This document shows positions 1-12,599 of a DNA stretch of 64,000 nt, piece by piece. Position 1 is the first letter of the stretch. Every line of letters begins with the position of its first letter. The stretch comes from Xestospongia bergquistia. Its lineage: Eukaryota; Porifera; Demospongiae; Haplosclerida; Petrosiidae. Both the position numbers and the translations under genes were made by a program. The notes under the pieces are model-generated. The model searched no databases and was not told the DNA's origin. It saw only the letters and a list, made by a program, of their open reading frames with translations. The stretch is from contig OZ014411.1 of the NCBI GenBank assembly GCA_963965975.1, forward strand, positions 11,601,501 to 11,665,500, given 5' to 3'.

Positions 1-510
1 ACAGGAAGCACCCTCATTATTAACTGAAGTTGACATGGCACAGGTGTTGCCAGTGTCATCTGAATCATCTCCACGATCTGAACCATCTCAAGTGAAACTG
101 TATATTGTCTTGTTGACCATTCTCAAAACTAGTAGAGAGAATACCTTAGCCAAGCTAGTAGATATAAATGTCAACTTGTTATGTTACAACATAAGCTTAA
201 ATTATACCATTTAGATACCTACACTATTGATCAACTATTGTAAGAATCAGCATACATAATGGAAGACATTCATTCTGATATATTTGCCATTACATAACTC
301 TAGTTTTAGGAATCTATATAGAAAGTAAAATGTTTCTATTAATACTGTACTAATTTAAAACTATAATGTGTACACAATGTAATTGTTGTATACTGTCTAA
401 GTGTGTGTTCCAGGTCAGTTTTGTGTAATTTTAAAATCAATAACATTTTATTTCAACCTTTTGATATTATATTTTAATGTATTGTGTATGTGTATATTAC
501 TGTTTCTATT

Positions 511-604
511 TTTCAGTATTTTATGCAGAACATCTCTGTAATGACATCAGCGAATGCTGAAGATGACATATACAAGAATGATCCTAAATGTCATTTATTT
601 AAGG
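511..604 (+). pseudogene. Possible further upstream exon remnant of the CNOT1-like pseudogene
   Basis: A stretch flanked by a TTTTTCAG acceptor and a GTAAAC donor reads NISVMTSANAEDD then CHLFK. The spacing faintly resembles the segment of CNOT1 just before the conserved region that matches the pseudogene at 2.9 kb onward. An open Ser/Pro-rich stretch at 1-110 could be another piece. This is a weak assignment based on position and a few residues only. Confidence 0.3.
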
Positions 605-609
605 TAAAC

Positions 610-1389
610 ATTGTAATGAAAGTATCTCAGCTTATATTTGTTGAACACACTGCTGATTTTGTAATGTTTGCAGTTTTATATTGTAAAATATAATAACCCA
701 TGATTCAACAATGATGTCATGGTTAATTTGAACACCACATATTGTAATATATGCACTTGTTTATCAGCACACAATAGCACTGCCTATGTAGAGATAACCT
801 CAATTGTCCATTGAAATGTATTGACAGAAAACACAGAATTACCAAATGTTGAGTGTTTCCATAAAGATATATTGGATAATAACAGTTTTTCCTTATGCCC
901 AAATCATATCAATCTCTACAGCTTTGAGGTAGAGGATAGTCTACAAGATAGTAATGAATAGAGGGAAGTGTTATATTTAAATGTAATGAGGACAATTTTC
1001 ATTGATAGTATTGATGAAAGTAGTAGATAAGAACAGAGTTACTACAACAGGAGGAGGAGAACATTGTAACTCATGATTGAAGAAATTGTTTTGTTAGTTG
1101 CCTTTATTATTGCTCTGTCAATGAGTTATTGTGTCTCTTTTTGTAGTCTTGTCATCTGCTGTAAAGCATCTTTTCCTTTTAGTTTATGTGGATGAGAAAT
1201 CATGCCCCTTTTTGGATCAATACTTTTCCTTTTAAGAGGCCATTTAGTTATATGTTCTACACTGGGTGTAGAGTTTATACAAAAGGAGTGACTTGGTGTA
1301 CTGATAATTGTTAGCAGGTTCATGGAAAAGTTATTTTAAAGACAAACCTGATAACATCAGTTGATATGCAAACAATGTACTATACCACT
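610..1389. other. Gene-free stretch
   Basis: AT-rich sequence with no recognisable gene. A 65-codon minus-strand frame at 1126-1323 ends in a basic segment (SHPHKLKGKDALQQM) that looks protein-like, but it has no recognised homology and no exon context. Confidence 0.4.
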
Positions 1390-1910
1390 CCTCTTTTATC
1401 AAAATCCCAACCTTTAAGGTAGTCCTTACTACTATAATTCCAACCTTTAAGGTAGTCCTTACTATTTCAAAGAGATATTGTAATCCCAACCTTTAAGGTA
1501 GTCCTTACTGTTTCAATTGTTATCCCAACCTATAAGGTAGTCCTTACTATTTCAAAGGGGTGTGTAATCCCAACATTTAAGGTGGTCCTTACTTTTTCAA
1601 AGGGGTGTGTAATCCCAAACTTTAAGGTGGTCCTTACTATTTCAAAGGGGTGTGTAATCCCAGGTAGTCCTCACTATTTCAAGGGGGTGTGTAATCCCAA
1701 ACTTTAAGGTAGTTCTTACTATTTCAAAGGGGTGTGTAATGCCAAACTTTAAGGTTATCCTTACCATTTCAAAGGGGTGTGTAATCCCAAACTTTAAGGT
1801 TATCCTTACCATTTCAAAGGGGTGTGTAGTCCCAGGTAGTTCTTACTATTTCAAAGGGGTGTGTAATCCCAACATATAAGGTAGTCCTTACTACTTCAAT
1901 GGGATATGTT
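1390..1910. repeat. Minisatellite, about 46-bp unit, roughly 11 degenerate copies
   Basis: Direct repeats of a unit containing AATCCCAACCTTTAAGGTAG, TCCTTACTATTTCAAAG and GGGTGTGT. Copies vary by substitutions, and at least two internal copies are shortened (around 1661 and 1831). No open reading frame is maintained. It lies between the possible upstream CNOT1 fragment and the clear ones, so it could be an expanded intronic repeat. Confidence 0.9.
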
Positions 1911-2859
1911 GTTATAATAATACTACTTACAGAAAGATTGTAATATTAATAATTGAGTGTATATGTGTGTTTGTTTCATATTTGGGTATTCCTATTTTGT
2001 GTTAGACATTTTTCCAAATTAAAAAAACTGAACTAAGTTTGGACAAGTATGTCAGCCAGCTATCTTCTTTATATTATTTACAACTCATAGTGACTAAGAA
2101 TGGCCTTTCTTTTTGATTAGTCAGTTAATGCTTATGTCTCTTTTATACTTTTTGCATCATTTATGAAGTCTCTTTTTAGTTTAAGTTGATGGAAGTAACT
2201 GATCTCTTATTGATAAGTATATGAACTTCTTTGTCTTGGAATAAAGAGATTACAGTTTGTCCTGTTATCTTTTATACTAGATGTAGAGTTATGGGAAAGA
2301 ATAATTCATATCTGGCTGACAAAGGTTATTTTTTGTCAATAGTCTTAACATCAGTCAGTTTTGATGATGCACACTTCTCTATTAAATTTCAAAATTTGCT
2401 TTGCCAAATCTGACTATACAGTATCTCATACATAAGATACTTTAGGAATAATTAGCTAATAATCTAATAAGGTTCTCTACAAAACAATTCATAGAAAAAT
2501 GTGTGTTTTAAACTTAAACTTAATAACTTCACCTACTCCTATTACTGATATATATGTATATATATATAGAGAGAGAGAGAGGGGGGGGGGGAGGGAGGGA
2601 GAGGGAGGGTGAGGGGGAGAGAGAGAGAGACAGACAGAGACTTCTATATAATTTTGATATTTTTAATATCTTTTACAAAGAATGAGTGCTTGGTGAAAAA
2701 AATGTTACCCTTAATGATTATATAATTTGGTGTATACAAAATTTTAGCAAAATCACCACAATCAGTACATGCAGTATAGTGTACATGTACGTTAATTGAA
2801 GTTAATTATAAATTATGTTTCTCTCTTTTATTAGATGATCCCTCACCTTTTCAACCTCT
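1911..2859. other. Gene-free stretch containing a G/A-rich tract
   Basis: No coding feature recognised. Positions 2566-2640 hold a strand-asymmetric purine tract: (GA)n followed by a run of G, then GGGA/GAGG variants and (GA)n again. Confidence 0.6.
2566..2640 (+). repeat. Purine-only GA/G microsatellite
   Basis: About 75 bases almost entirely of A and G, including a run of 10 or more consecutive G residues at about 2581-2591. Long polypurine tracts of this kind can form triplex or G-quadruplex structures; that is general knowledge, not shown here. Confidence 0.9.
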
Positions 2860-5800
2860 CGTCTCTATATTGATATCTCTATTACTTCAAGACTTGTTGT
2901 TACCTGTTGCTGAATGATTCAAGTCTTCTAAAACAGTGCTAACTATAGCAGAACGTATCATTAAAAGTAAGTGATATTATAATAAGACCAGACTTTACAC
3001 TTTGTCCAGAGATGTCTTTTATGCATGTTGCAGTAATTCGTACTGTTAATCATTTAAAAGCTGGAATGACAGTTTGTTGAGAACCTCCTTTCCTTTCCAT
3101 TTGTAATAACTGGAAAAGCTCTTTATTTCTGTTCTTAGAGTGAGCATATCAATACAAAATTGTAATGTAATAAGTATATAAAGAGCATTGACATATGATG
3201 ATATATAATTCATTAAAATTTTTCTTTGATTTTACTTAATTGTTCAGTTTTTATATTGAGTACACCTCTACATTTAGAGCAAATTGGAAGGGCCTTTATA
3301 GATACTTTTTTCTAGTTCTATATAACAAATACTGAAAAAATACCCCTATTGTGTCTTTTCTGTTTTACTAGCACCATCCATCATCAAGTGATTAGCAACT
3401 GAAGCAAAATTGTTGGAGCAAGTAGTTCATCAATTAAGTGCTAATAACACTGAGCTGGAATGTGTCTTTATTCCAAGACAGCTGTACAGATTATTTTATG
3501 ATTTATGAAGAAGAGACTCAATGAAGTAAGTATATATTTTCAATGTATTAATAATTAAACAAAAACAATGTGTGTCCTCTGATGCTTTATTTATTTATTT
3601 ATGGATATTTATTTTTTTATGTCAGGTAGTTTATATAGAGAGAATGAAATATTATAGTCATACAATATTGTCATATCAAATTGAACACATACCTGAACAA
3701 GTCTGTGTAAGTTTATAATATTATTATACTACATCAACTATTCATATAACGATAATACAAATAAACTCCAACTATAGCCTTATCCATTCACTCGATATAT
3801 ATAGTATATTCCCCATTGGTTATTATGTATATGTATATATACATATAGTTATACGTGTAGGTTATTATGTATATGTATATATACATATAGTTATACGTGT
3901 AGGTTGGTGGACTTATTACCCAATAAGCTGTTGAATATAAAGAGTTTGTACCTTCATCCATAGTAAGATATTAACTCTCTGTAACATACTAATATTTGTT
4001 ACATTTGTTACAGGACTCGAGGAGATATCCTCAGCTAGGTATGATCATAAGTTACTTGTTACTTTGTATCAAGTTAATGCTTGTATGGCCATATGGTAGG
4101 AATCTTTGTTCTTACTTAGCTACACAAGGCATTTAAGAACCTATTCTATATGCATGTAGTCATCTAAATGCACGTAAACCTGTCGTTGACCTTGAATGTC
4201 TTACAAACACTTCATTAATTTTATCATCTCTCCATTGTATGTTATTTTATGATAATCTGGCCTTTTAGTTTGTTCTCTTGGGGAAGTCTATGATTATCCT
4301 TACTAACTCTACTGAAGAAATCTCCAATCACCTCATATAATACACTCTTTATTAAAGGCCTCGATGCAATTGAGAATGACACTAAGTTATGCAAGGAGAA
4401 TGGGAACATCTATTACTGATGTAACTAGTGATGATATAACTCACTATAAATTATTGTTATTGTTAGAATGATTTAAAGAAAAACAAAGGTGTCTCTCTTT
4501 AGACTAGCAGCTAATCTAAACTCATTACCTGAAAGGTACCAATCATAATAATAGGTACATTTATTTAATAAAATAGTATGTTTGTTTGTGTAATAAAAAT
4601 ATTATTAATGTAATAGTACATCTAAATTATTTATATAGTGATTCTTTCTCTCTGTGTAGTTCTATTTGTCATCAGATGAGGCCACCAGGATTTTAATATG
4701 TTTGGTTAGAGTTGATCTCATCCAGTATTTGTCTCTAAATTCCTTCCCAACAGAAAGTACTGTGTCACTCATAACTACAATGTAACATCATTTATTTGGA
4801 CAAAATATTGAAGGGGCATCATGTTTCTCTGGTATTATATATATGAATTGGAAAAATACTTCTAAATGTGAGGTGACCATGTAAATTAGATTCTATTCTA
4901 CAATACATTCAGTCCTAACCTATATCCTATTTTTGTTCTATTGATTTTGTTCCATTAGAGATGGCTCTTCTTTCATTATTTATTGACTTGTTTGAGTTCC
5001 CGTCTCTATTTTTATACAATGCTGAACTGGTCACACCAACTCTGACACTTTACAAGGTTTGATATTACTACTGTACTAGTTATATGATGCTTGGCTTATG
5101 CTATTACTACATAATGTTCTTCTATGATATAGTCATTAGTACAATACTGATAGTTATTAGTCAAAAATGCTCTATTATCTATCTCTTTAGGATACATTGC
5201 AAATGTTGTTAGTGTTACTTCACAATTTTTGTATGACTTTCATTTTTCATTTTGTGATGTTATATCTTCAAATGAGGAATCTTGTGCTATCTGCATTTCT
5301 ACTAGACACTTACACCTACAATAAGGTAATGCATTGTATTAATGAGCAAACAGTAATGTAATAAAAGGACGTATACTGTTGTAAGTTGATATGATATAAT
5401 AAACTAAAGGAACATATATGCTGTTATAGGTTCAATTACTATACATATGTTTGCCATTTGACTTTTTAACTGAACCTATTCTTTTATATGTTCTGATTTA
5501 TAATATAATGCATCTTAATTATGTATGGATCTCTTGTATTTCTGTAGCATTAACTGTTACATGACATTTAAAGTGTCCAAAAATTCTACCATGTTGAGTT
5601 AAAATTAAAGAAGGTACAAGACACAATACAACATTATAATTTATTGTTCTCTTAATTTAGAATTTAGACAATTGCAATAAAACTAGAGTTTCAGTGACCT
5701 TTTTGCAAGACCTACAAGGTCATTTACAAGTTAGTTATTCTCTAGTCTACTTTATGTATTATTTTGTATAGTGGGTAACTAATGGATCCGGTAAATAGTA

Positions 5801-6635
5801 CAATACTTAATTAATACATTACTGTTATAAATTGAAACACAAGCTATTGCCTTTATACATAGTAAATGAGACACCATCTCCATTAACTATGACCTACACT
5901 GCTTATATGGACATGTTCCAACACATGGTAATGGACTTGGACACTTCAAGCATGTACTAAAAAAGTAATGAGAATATTGAGCCAGTGTTTGTGAATTGTC
6001 TCACTTATTCTGGAGCTGAGTATTTTTTTTATATGTCAGCATGATTACTTTTTTGTTAATTAATTTACTGTGTGTATCTTTCAGGTTGATATGTATTCTT
6101 GAATGCTGTAGCAAATCAGGTACGCTATTTTAGTGCTCACACCCACTTTTTTAGTTATGTTCTCTTGTTGTTGTTTGCAGAGACCAATTGCAAGACTATA
6201 AGGAACAAATTACCAGGTATTGCTCTACCATGTTACAATTATAGAAATTACTAAGATGAGACATTTAAATAGCATCAGTAAAATGTGATTATTATAGGAA
6301 AAAACATTGGATGATTATTGTCTGAAGTAGATGTTGCATTATAATATTAACTTTTTTGAGTGTTGAGTTATGAAGCAGACATCATTTTAATATGTAGTAC
6401 TTCCATGATTTTATTATATTGTATATAATATTCTACTATACAATACTACATGTCATTGACAGTCTTTAATTATTATTATTATTTTGTTCCTCTTCTGTTT
6501 TGGTCTCACTGTAGAAACTAATAGTTGTGGACAGATGGCACCCCTGGGGTCTATTAATTGCATTAATTGATCTCATTTAGACACCATGTGCAACTTTTGG
6601 AAATGATGAGCACCTGAAATTGAAAAGTAAGTCAA
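2860..6635 (+). pseudogene. CNOT1: CNOT1-like (CCR4-NOT scaffold) non-processed pseudogene, C-terminal half
   Basis: CNOT1 is the scaffold of the CCR4-NOT deadenylase complex, which shortens mRNA poly(A) tails in the cytoplasm. Fragments resembling the C-terminal half of animal CNOT1 appear in the right order, separated by intron-like sequence: TVLTIAERIIK (~2940), a MHVAVIRTVNHLKAGM-like piece (~3018), LLEQVVHQLSANNTELE (~3410), YQIEHIPEQV (~3680), a PGF-stop-YVWLELIS piece (~4690), LFIDLFEFPSLFLYNAEL (~4978), LLVLLHN then QMRNLVLSAF (~5205-5295), KTRVSVTFLQDLQ (~5678), MDMFQHMVMDLDT (~5908), VFLNAVANQ (~6091), EQITR (~6205) and KLIVVDRWHPWGLLIALIDLI (~6516). In-frame stops occur near 3078, 4693 and 6577, and the frame changes inside the 5.2 kb and 5.85 kb pieces. 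Retained introns argue for duplication of a gene rather than a retrocopy. Family match is from recall of CNOT1; I am confident of the family and of the decay. Confidence 0.85.
3818..3901. repeat. 42-bp tandem duplication, two identical copies
   Basis: Two adjacent identical 42-bp units (3818-3859 and 3860-3901). Each contains the palindrome-rich core TATATGTATATATACATATA. The identity of the copies indicates a recent duplication within the pseudogene's intronic sequence. Confidence 0.9.
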
Positions 6636-7190
6636 AGTGCAGAATGATTCCTAAAATTAATGAATATATTACAGATGTTCTTTGCTGTTTGTTGTCAGTT
6701 TTAGCTCATATATAGTTGAGTGGGTGTAATTATAGGATTGTTGGAAGATGAGTTACACTAAAGGTGCTGTAATGACCTGAGAGGTGGTAAACTGAGGTAT
6801 AGACAAACGGTTGGGTCAATTATGACAAGGCCACGAAGATGAACATGTAAGGAGAGCAAGTCTCTCGCTAAACTACTTATTGTGATTCTTCCTGTTAGGG
6901 GAGGAATAAAATGATATCAGATAGCTTGCTTAGATGGCTTGCTTGGAGTGGTCTTAGTAAATCTCTTAGTTTCAGAGACTGTTCTGATGAGGTATGTCCA
7001 CTTTACTATTAAAGCATGTGTAAAAGCAACATAGGATGCATGTGGTTGACAATGTCTTTCACATCATTGTACCTTGATGTTTCACATCTCTGCATGCATT
7101 GTGTGAGTGGATTGGCGTACATGCAATTTGAACTGGAGTATAAGGCAAATACCAGGAAGAGTACCCATCTTGTGGTTGATCAAGGGACAT
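6636..7190. other. Gene-free stretch between the CNOT1 pseudogene and the Penelope-like remnant
   Basis: No exon or repeat recognised. An open frame on the + strand begins at 7016 but runs antisense into the reverse-transcriptase remnant and is treated as a shadow. Confidence 0.4.
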
Positions 7191-7900
7191 TTGTCATTAA
7201 TTTACCAAGACTTGAGGACTACTTGGCCAGAGGAAAAAGTGTTGAGCAAGGATTGATGGGTAGTTTTGCAAACGTGTGACACTGGAGAAGATATCCAGTT
7301 TCTATACTGCTTTTCTATGTTACTTAATGTATTTTGAAAAGTTTTTGCCAGTTTATCTGATATAAGGTGGCAAGCTATTTCATAAGTCACACCTGGCTTC
7401 ATAATGGTAGGTGTGGTGTCTTTAGGGGTATGTAGTATTTTTCTTAAAGCAATAGGTGACCTAAAGGCAGTTTGTATGCTAAGTGGAGAGGATTGTTTGG
7501 ATAGACTTGGATTGATTTTGTATGTATCGAATAGTAATTCTAGATTTTTGTCAGCATTATTGGTGATGTACAGTTTTGGTAGGTTTAGTATTATCTGGTT
7601 CTGGCATTTCCTAATAATTTTTTGGGGGATATACTTTCTTTCTCAGAGTCTGGAAAATATGGTATTGTTCTTCTGCTCGTTATATAATAGAGAACAAATG
7701 TATGGAGGTTCTGGAGAAAAGAATGCAATGAGAACTGAAGATAGTGATTGGTATGGGTTTGGTTGCAATATACTGAGGTAGATAGAGACCCATCATTACG
7801 TCTATTAATGAAGATATTCAGAAAGGACAGATAACCATTACTTTCCATCTCTACAATAAACTGGATTTATGGTTCAATAGGGTTCAGGTGTTGATGAAGG
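7191..7900 (-). mobile_element. Decayed Penelope-like retroelement, reverse-transcriptase C-terminus and downstream
   Basis: Read on the minus strand from about 7900 down: HLNPIEP, then MESNGYLSFLNIFINRR, DGSLSTSVY and QTHTNHYLQFSLHS. This order (hydrophobic 'LSFLN', basic pair, 'DGSLSTSVY', 'THT..YL.F.S') is typical of the RT C-terminus of Penelope-like elements and related retroelements. Further on, PGVTYEIAC (~7385) resembles the start of the GIY-YIG endonuclease that follows the RT in Penelope-like elements, and SHVCKTTHQSL (~7270) resembles its later His-containing part. Frameshifts and stops separate these pieces, so it is not functional. A different RT lineage with a similar motif is possible. 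Confidence 0.6.
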
Positions 7901-8269
7901 GCAGTGCCAATAGGTATGTAACTGGACATGTAATTCAAGGGTATAGTTCCAGTTATTGAAACCACACCTTGAAAATGTGAAAACCACACCCAATGTAGTG
8001 GGTGTAGATATATGAATAGAATGAAGAATAGTAAGATAACAATAATAGAATCATAGATAATAATTATGAATAGATGAATATAAAATGAAAACAGAGTAAT
8101 CAATAATCAAGCATAACATGACCAGCAAAACCAAAAACCAAACCTTGTCTTTGGAAAAGATTTTTAATGGAAGTGATACCAGGTTAAGCAAGAGTCACAT
8201 ATAATTGAACTCTCTGATTCATCTGATTGGCTCTAAGCACAGACCACAATACCAAACAGGATTACTTAT

Positions 8270-9181
8270 GAAAACGTAAGTTGACAGTTAACACCTGTTA
8301 ATTAATGTTAATTAATGACAATTTATTAGAAAGAGTTAGTAGATGGCTACATGGCAGAGTAACAAAGTGCCAACCATACATCTTATTGTAATTTTAATAA
8401 TTGTTGTAATGTTAATAATTTTGATAAGAGAGGACAGCCAGAATACGCAAGATTACAAGTATATAGTTGTTTTCACCTCAACTCATTGATAGGAGACCAA
8501 CAACATCCACTGCTATCCATTTGAATGGTTTAAAGAGGCAGGGGAATTAGAGGGGCTTTTTGAGCTTTTCTGGTTATGGCATTTTGGAAAATGGTGCATT
8601 CTCAACTATATTCCTTAGCATCTTTAAATAGAGTGAGTCGATAGATTCTGCTAAAAATGCTTTCTTGGTTTTCTTCTTTTCTAGATAACCTGTTAGATGG
8701 ATTTAGTAAGTGAGCTTGAGGACTATTGTAACAGTAATTATATATATTTAAAGATAGCTGTTGTTGCATGAGACTCCTACTATAGTAAGTGTTACATAAG
8801 CTATTCATCTATGTCTACAAAGTATGCAGCTTAACAGAGAACTGTCTCTTGTAAAGCATGACTATCAAGCTATTATGCTTAAACTTTTGTCACTTGCCAT
8901 GCATGTGATTTTTAACATCATCTTTATTTGCATTATCCTTTTAATTAGTAATTTATCATACATTGTCTGCCTGGTCGATTAAAATCACTTGGTATAATTC
9001 AGCTACTATTGCAGCAGGTTACAGTGCTTTTTAAGGTTTTATCATCATATTAATAATTTAGCTATTAATAAATGCAATATTTAATTTAATCTCACTCTCT
9101 TTTTCTCTCTAATTATTTAATAGTATTGAGTGCATGAATGTTGCAATAAAGTTCTGTACTCTAGTGATTTAATACATTGCT
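8270..9181 (+). pseudogene. Decayed coding remnant 3' of receptor gene A (paralogous to 17.13-18.05 kb)
   Basis: Duplicated with the receptor copies. The + strand reads PFEWFKEAGELEGLFELFW (~8518) and, near 8860, a stretch equivalent to RELSLAKHDYQ of the other copies but interrupted by a stop. The paralogous block at 17.13-18.05 kb preserves the same peptides slightly better, and ELLLAKHDYQ recurs at 26.35 kb. It therefore appears to be the 3' end of a coding sequence copied together with the receptor. Family not recognised. Confidence 0.45.
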
Positions 9182-12100
9182 TCAATTGTCAACTGTAGAG
9201 TAAATCTCTCGATAATCTTGTTGCTGACTTGTTTGGTTTATATCTGGTTGAGATATAGCTTTGATCTGGGAGTATTGACCATTTGTAGACATGGGAAGTG
9301 TAGGACTGGCTGATCTCAATAAAGTATTATATGTAGAATCATTTGGTAGTATATCCACTTCAATAATAGGTTTGGATTCCTTTGGATGGTCACTTGTATC
9401 TTGCATTTCATAACAATTTTCAGATTCACTAATATAGTTTTCATCCTTTTTATCAACTGTTGCATACGGATACTCTTCTCTTCCTGTTTGTTCAGTAGAG
9501 CCATATAGTTCATTAATTAAAGTACACGCATAAGCATCTTCATTAACATCATCCTGATAAGTGGGATTGCCAAAGATGATATTACTTGATGCAACTCCCC
9601 TTTATTGAATGAAGAGTGATATATACATAAATAGTAATAGCTTACTTATTGTTGTAATTATGTAGTTTTATCTTCTTTCTCCTAAGAGTGAAAAAGACAC
9701 AGACTGCTATAATGCATATTGTAATAACCACAACTGCTCCAAGTATCCATCCTATGACCCCTCCTATAATAGATGATACTTTACAGTCCATTTCTTTAAC
9801 ATTAGGCATAATAGTTACAGTCTCTCTGATCTGAACTGTTGTTGTCAATAATATTTGAACTGTTGTTCTCAATAATATTAGTGAAGAGTCTGAAGTTTCT
9901 TTTATAATTTCTTGAATAGTAGATGGAGTTGCTTGTACTTGGTTTTGATATATAGTACTTGATCTTAAGTGTTCACATTGTGTTACAAATAGGTACTCTG
10001 AACAGGACACTGGAGAAAAAGATAATTATAGTTCATTACTAGTGGGAAGCCTGTTGTATTGATAGCCAATGATATTACATATAAAGAGCAATTTACAATT
10101 GTAACTTTTAGAGAAAGGTAAGAATCCAAAAAGCAATATGCTGATTCTGAAATGATATTTATAGCAATAGAGACTCCATTAAGAGTTAATATTTGTATTT
10201 TATAGTAAAGAAGTTCTTATATTTTTCACAGCATGAGCTGATGTGGGAAATGTTTTAAGGTATAACTATTATATGGAACACCACTATTATTACAATGAAT
10301 ATATGTTTTTGCAAAATTTAATTTAATTTAAAAATCGATTTAATTAAATTGGAGTTTGTTTCATGCACAATAGTAACTGCGTAAGTGGATTAAAGGGAGT
10401 GCATACACGTGCACACTGTATGCTGGATATGTGTACTATGAAACCATTCTATGTACTGTATATTACTATGATTTTTCATACAGTCATTAATCAAAAAGAA
10501 AAAACTATTATAATGATCAACTGGTTTGTCTTAACAAATTCTAATGTTGCTTTCTTAGTTTTAGATGTCAGAAAGAGCTGGGTGACTGGCCATTGACTTA
10601 ATTGATGACAACAACTGGATATTCATGGGCATTTGTGTCTTTAAATGATCATTGCTAAATAAAGTTGATAATGTCCATTATCCAAAAGCATTGAGTAAAG
10701 TTAAGTAATGATCAAATGGTCCTTAATAAATAGTTATGTTGTATCCATAGGTTTGATTGTTAGAATAGCTAGGTGACTTGTGGCAATTGGGTAAATTGAC
10801 GACAAAAATGGTTATTCACATGTACTTAGTGTTTAATCGTGTATTTCGGACATATGGTTGGATCTGTGGCTTAATATCACACTTTCTTAGAATGAGATCA
10901 TTTTATACAAGTTTCCTTATTAGTTTTGATTCAGAGTCATCAATAAGATTCCAACTATTTAAATCTTTTTTCCTTCAAAGCTATCAGACTTTTATAAGAA
11001 AGATGCTGTATCTGATTGATATTCACATGCCTAAGTGTGTATAGGACATGTGACTGCAAGCCAGGTACAGCACTCCTAGGCATTCTGTAACTATGACATA
11101 TGATATACGTTATGCCTTTGTATGGATGTGTTGTACAATATCAGTTGTTTTTATACATTTTTATCATATTTCATGAGATTATATTACTACCATATGTTAT
11201 TTTATGTTGTGTCTATGTAAATCATCACAAGACTGTGGTAATTTGTACTTGGAAAAGTGTATGTATTCCACCCAATAAACTAACATAGTTCACCTTGTTC
11301 CACATTATTGAATAAAGTAACATTTTGGCAGACATCTTGACTTGTTCCTATCTCACTAGTTACACTAATACAACATGTGTATTTGGTACTGGCAGTAAAT
11401 CCATCAATGGATATCTCCTGTGTGGTTTCTATAAGATCTGATATTGTGGATATAATATGGTCTTCAATATCATTTGTATTAAAGCAAGTAATATTTAAAC
11501 GAGTGGGAACATCTTGAGTTGGATAGGATAACTGCCATTTTACCTTTATTGTAGTTGAGTTAAGTGGCCATGTATAAAATATCTCTGGTGTTCGAGGAAG
11601 ACCTTTGTGTAGGAAGTGTAAAATATTTTAAGTAGTTGATATTTTATAAGTTTCTTACAAGATAGTTTGGGTAGACTTTGACATGTGTATCGAAATGGTG
11701 GCATCGCAGCTTTAAAGCAGTCATTTAACATCTCTTCTCTGCCAGAACAATAAAAATGACCTGGAAAATAAGCTGAGTTAATTAATGATGGATCCACAAG
11801 TGTAACATCAGCATCTAAATTTAAGATCACACATTGTAAAAATCAAAATTTTATTAAACACATGGACCTTGTTTTGAGTATCCTAACTGATTACAAGCCA
11901 CGGCAGCATTATTGTTAGTCCAATAGTCTGCACAGATACGTTTCCACATACCAACATCACAATATTGCAAGATACCATTTGTATTGTCTCTAATGATGTC
12001 ACCTTGAGTACAAGATGGTGACACAGCTGTGAAAGAAGTCAGTAATCTTTTATGGTATCATTTTATTGGTACCTGTTCTTTTGCATTGTACACCAGCATC

Positions 12101-12599
12101 ATAGTCACATTGTTCATGAGAATCACGAAATTGTGTGTTACATTCCACTAGTTTACTCTCATATCCAAAGCAAAAAACATTGAATAATGTTGTACTGGTA
12201 TGTGTAACATAGCTAGAAGAAGAATCTGTACTTGTTGTAATAGTTATGATTTTTATTACATAAATTACTTGTTGTTAGATATCCCATCTGTTTACAGGCT
12301 ACACGAGCATCATTGTTGTTCCACACAATAGAATAGTTTTGTTGTGCAAAGTTGTTTGGAAAAGAGTAGCATATTCCAGTCCAGCTATCATTAAGACATA
12401 TCTGTAATCTGCCTTCAATATAATCAGTTGTGTTTGGAGTTATATCAGTTAGCCTTAAATCTTCCTCTGTGCACAGAGCATGTACTGTTAATGGAGAGAA
12501 TAAACAAGTACATTGATTGTTTATTAACTAACCTTGACTTGATACTGAGATATATATCAATATAATGTAGGATAACAATAGACTCCTTAGTGAATCCAT
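9182..12599 (-). CDS. SRCR-FN3 transmembrane receptor with tyrosine-motif tail, copy A (apparently intact)
   Basis: Eight exons (minus strand): 12599-12533, 12484-12269, 12225-12073, 12026-11868, 11814-11659, 11602-11294, 10009-9646, 9599-9182. All junctions are GT-AG and phases match, giving 613 codons plus stop. Residues 1-22 are a signal peptide (MDSLRSLL...). SRCR-like domain 1 (~24-145) has EGRLQICLNDSWTGIC and NNNDARVACKQMGY. SRCR-like domain 2 (~146-250) has GILQYCDVGMWKRIC and NAAVACNQLGY. FN3 spans ~251-353 (TWPLNSTT...VKWQLSY, then FTASTKYTCCISV). A Thr-rich stalk is followed by a TM helix at ~434-460 (IIGGVIGWILGAVVVITICI) and basic RRKK. The ~150-residue tail has NPTY, YATV, STYNTL (ITIM-like), YSQI, YREI and YSTV. 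The start was chosen by the signal peptide and paralogue agreement. Likely a cell-surface receptor; ligand unknown. Confidence 0.85.

Noticed and set aside
1390..1910. Regular direct repeats resembling a CRISPR array
   Set aside because: Units are adjacent, degenerate and without unique spacers of constant length. The context is eukaryotic. It is a minisatellite.
7404..7781. 125-codon + strand ORF
   Set aside because: Antisense to the Penelope-like reverse transcriptase remnant, whose motifs are recognisable. The + strand product is generic hydrophobic text.
9316..9513. Alternative-frame ORF (65 codons) conserved between receptor copies A and B (also 18,185-18,382)
   Set aside because: It overlaps the receptor tail exon in another frame. 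Its conservation follows from near-identical nucleotide sequence, and the receptor frame is supported by phase and motifs.
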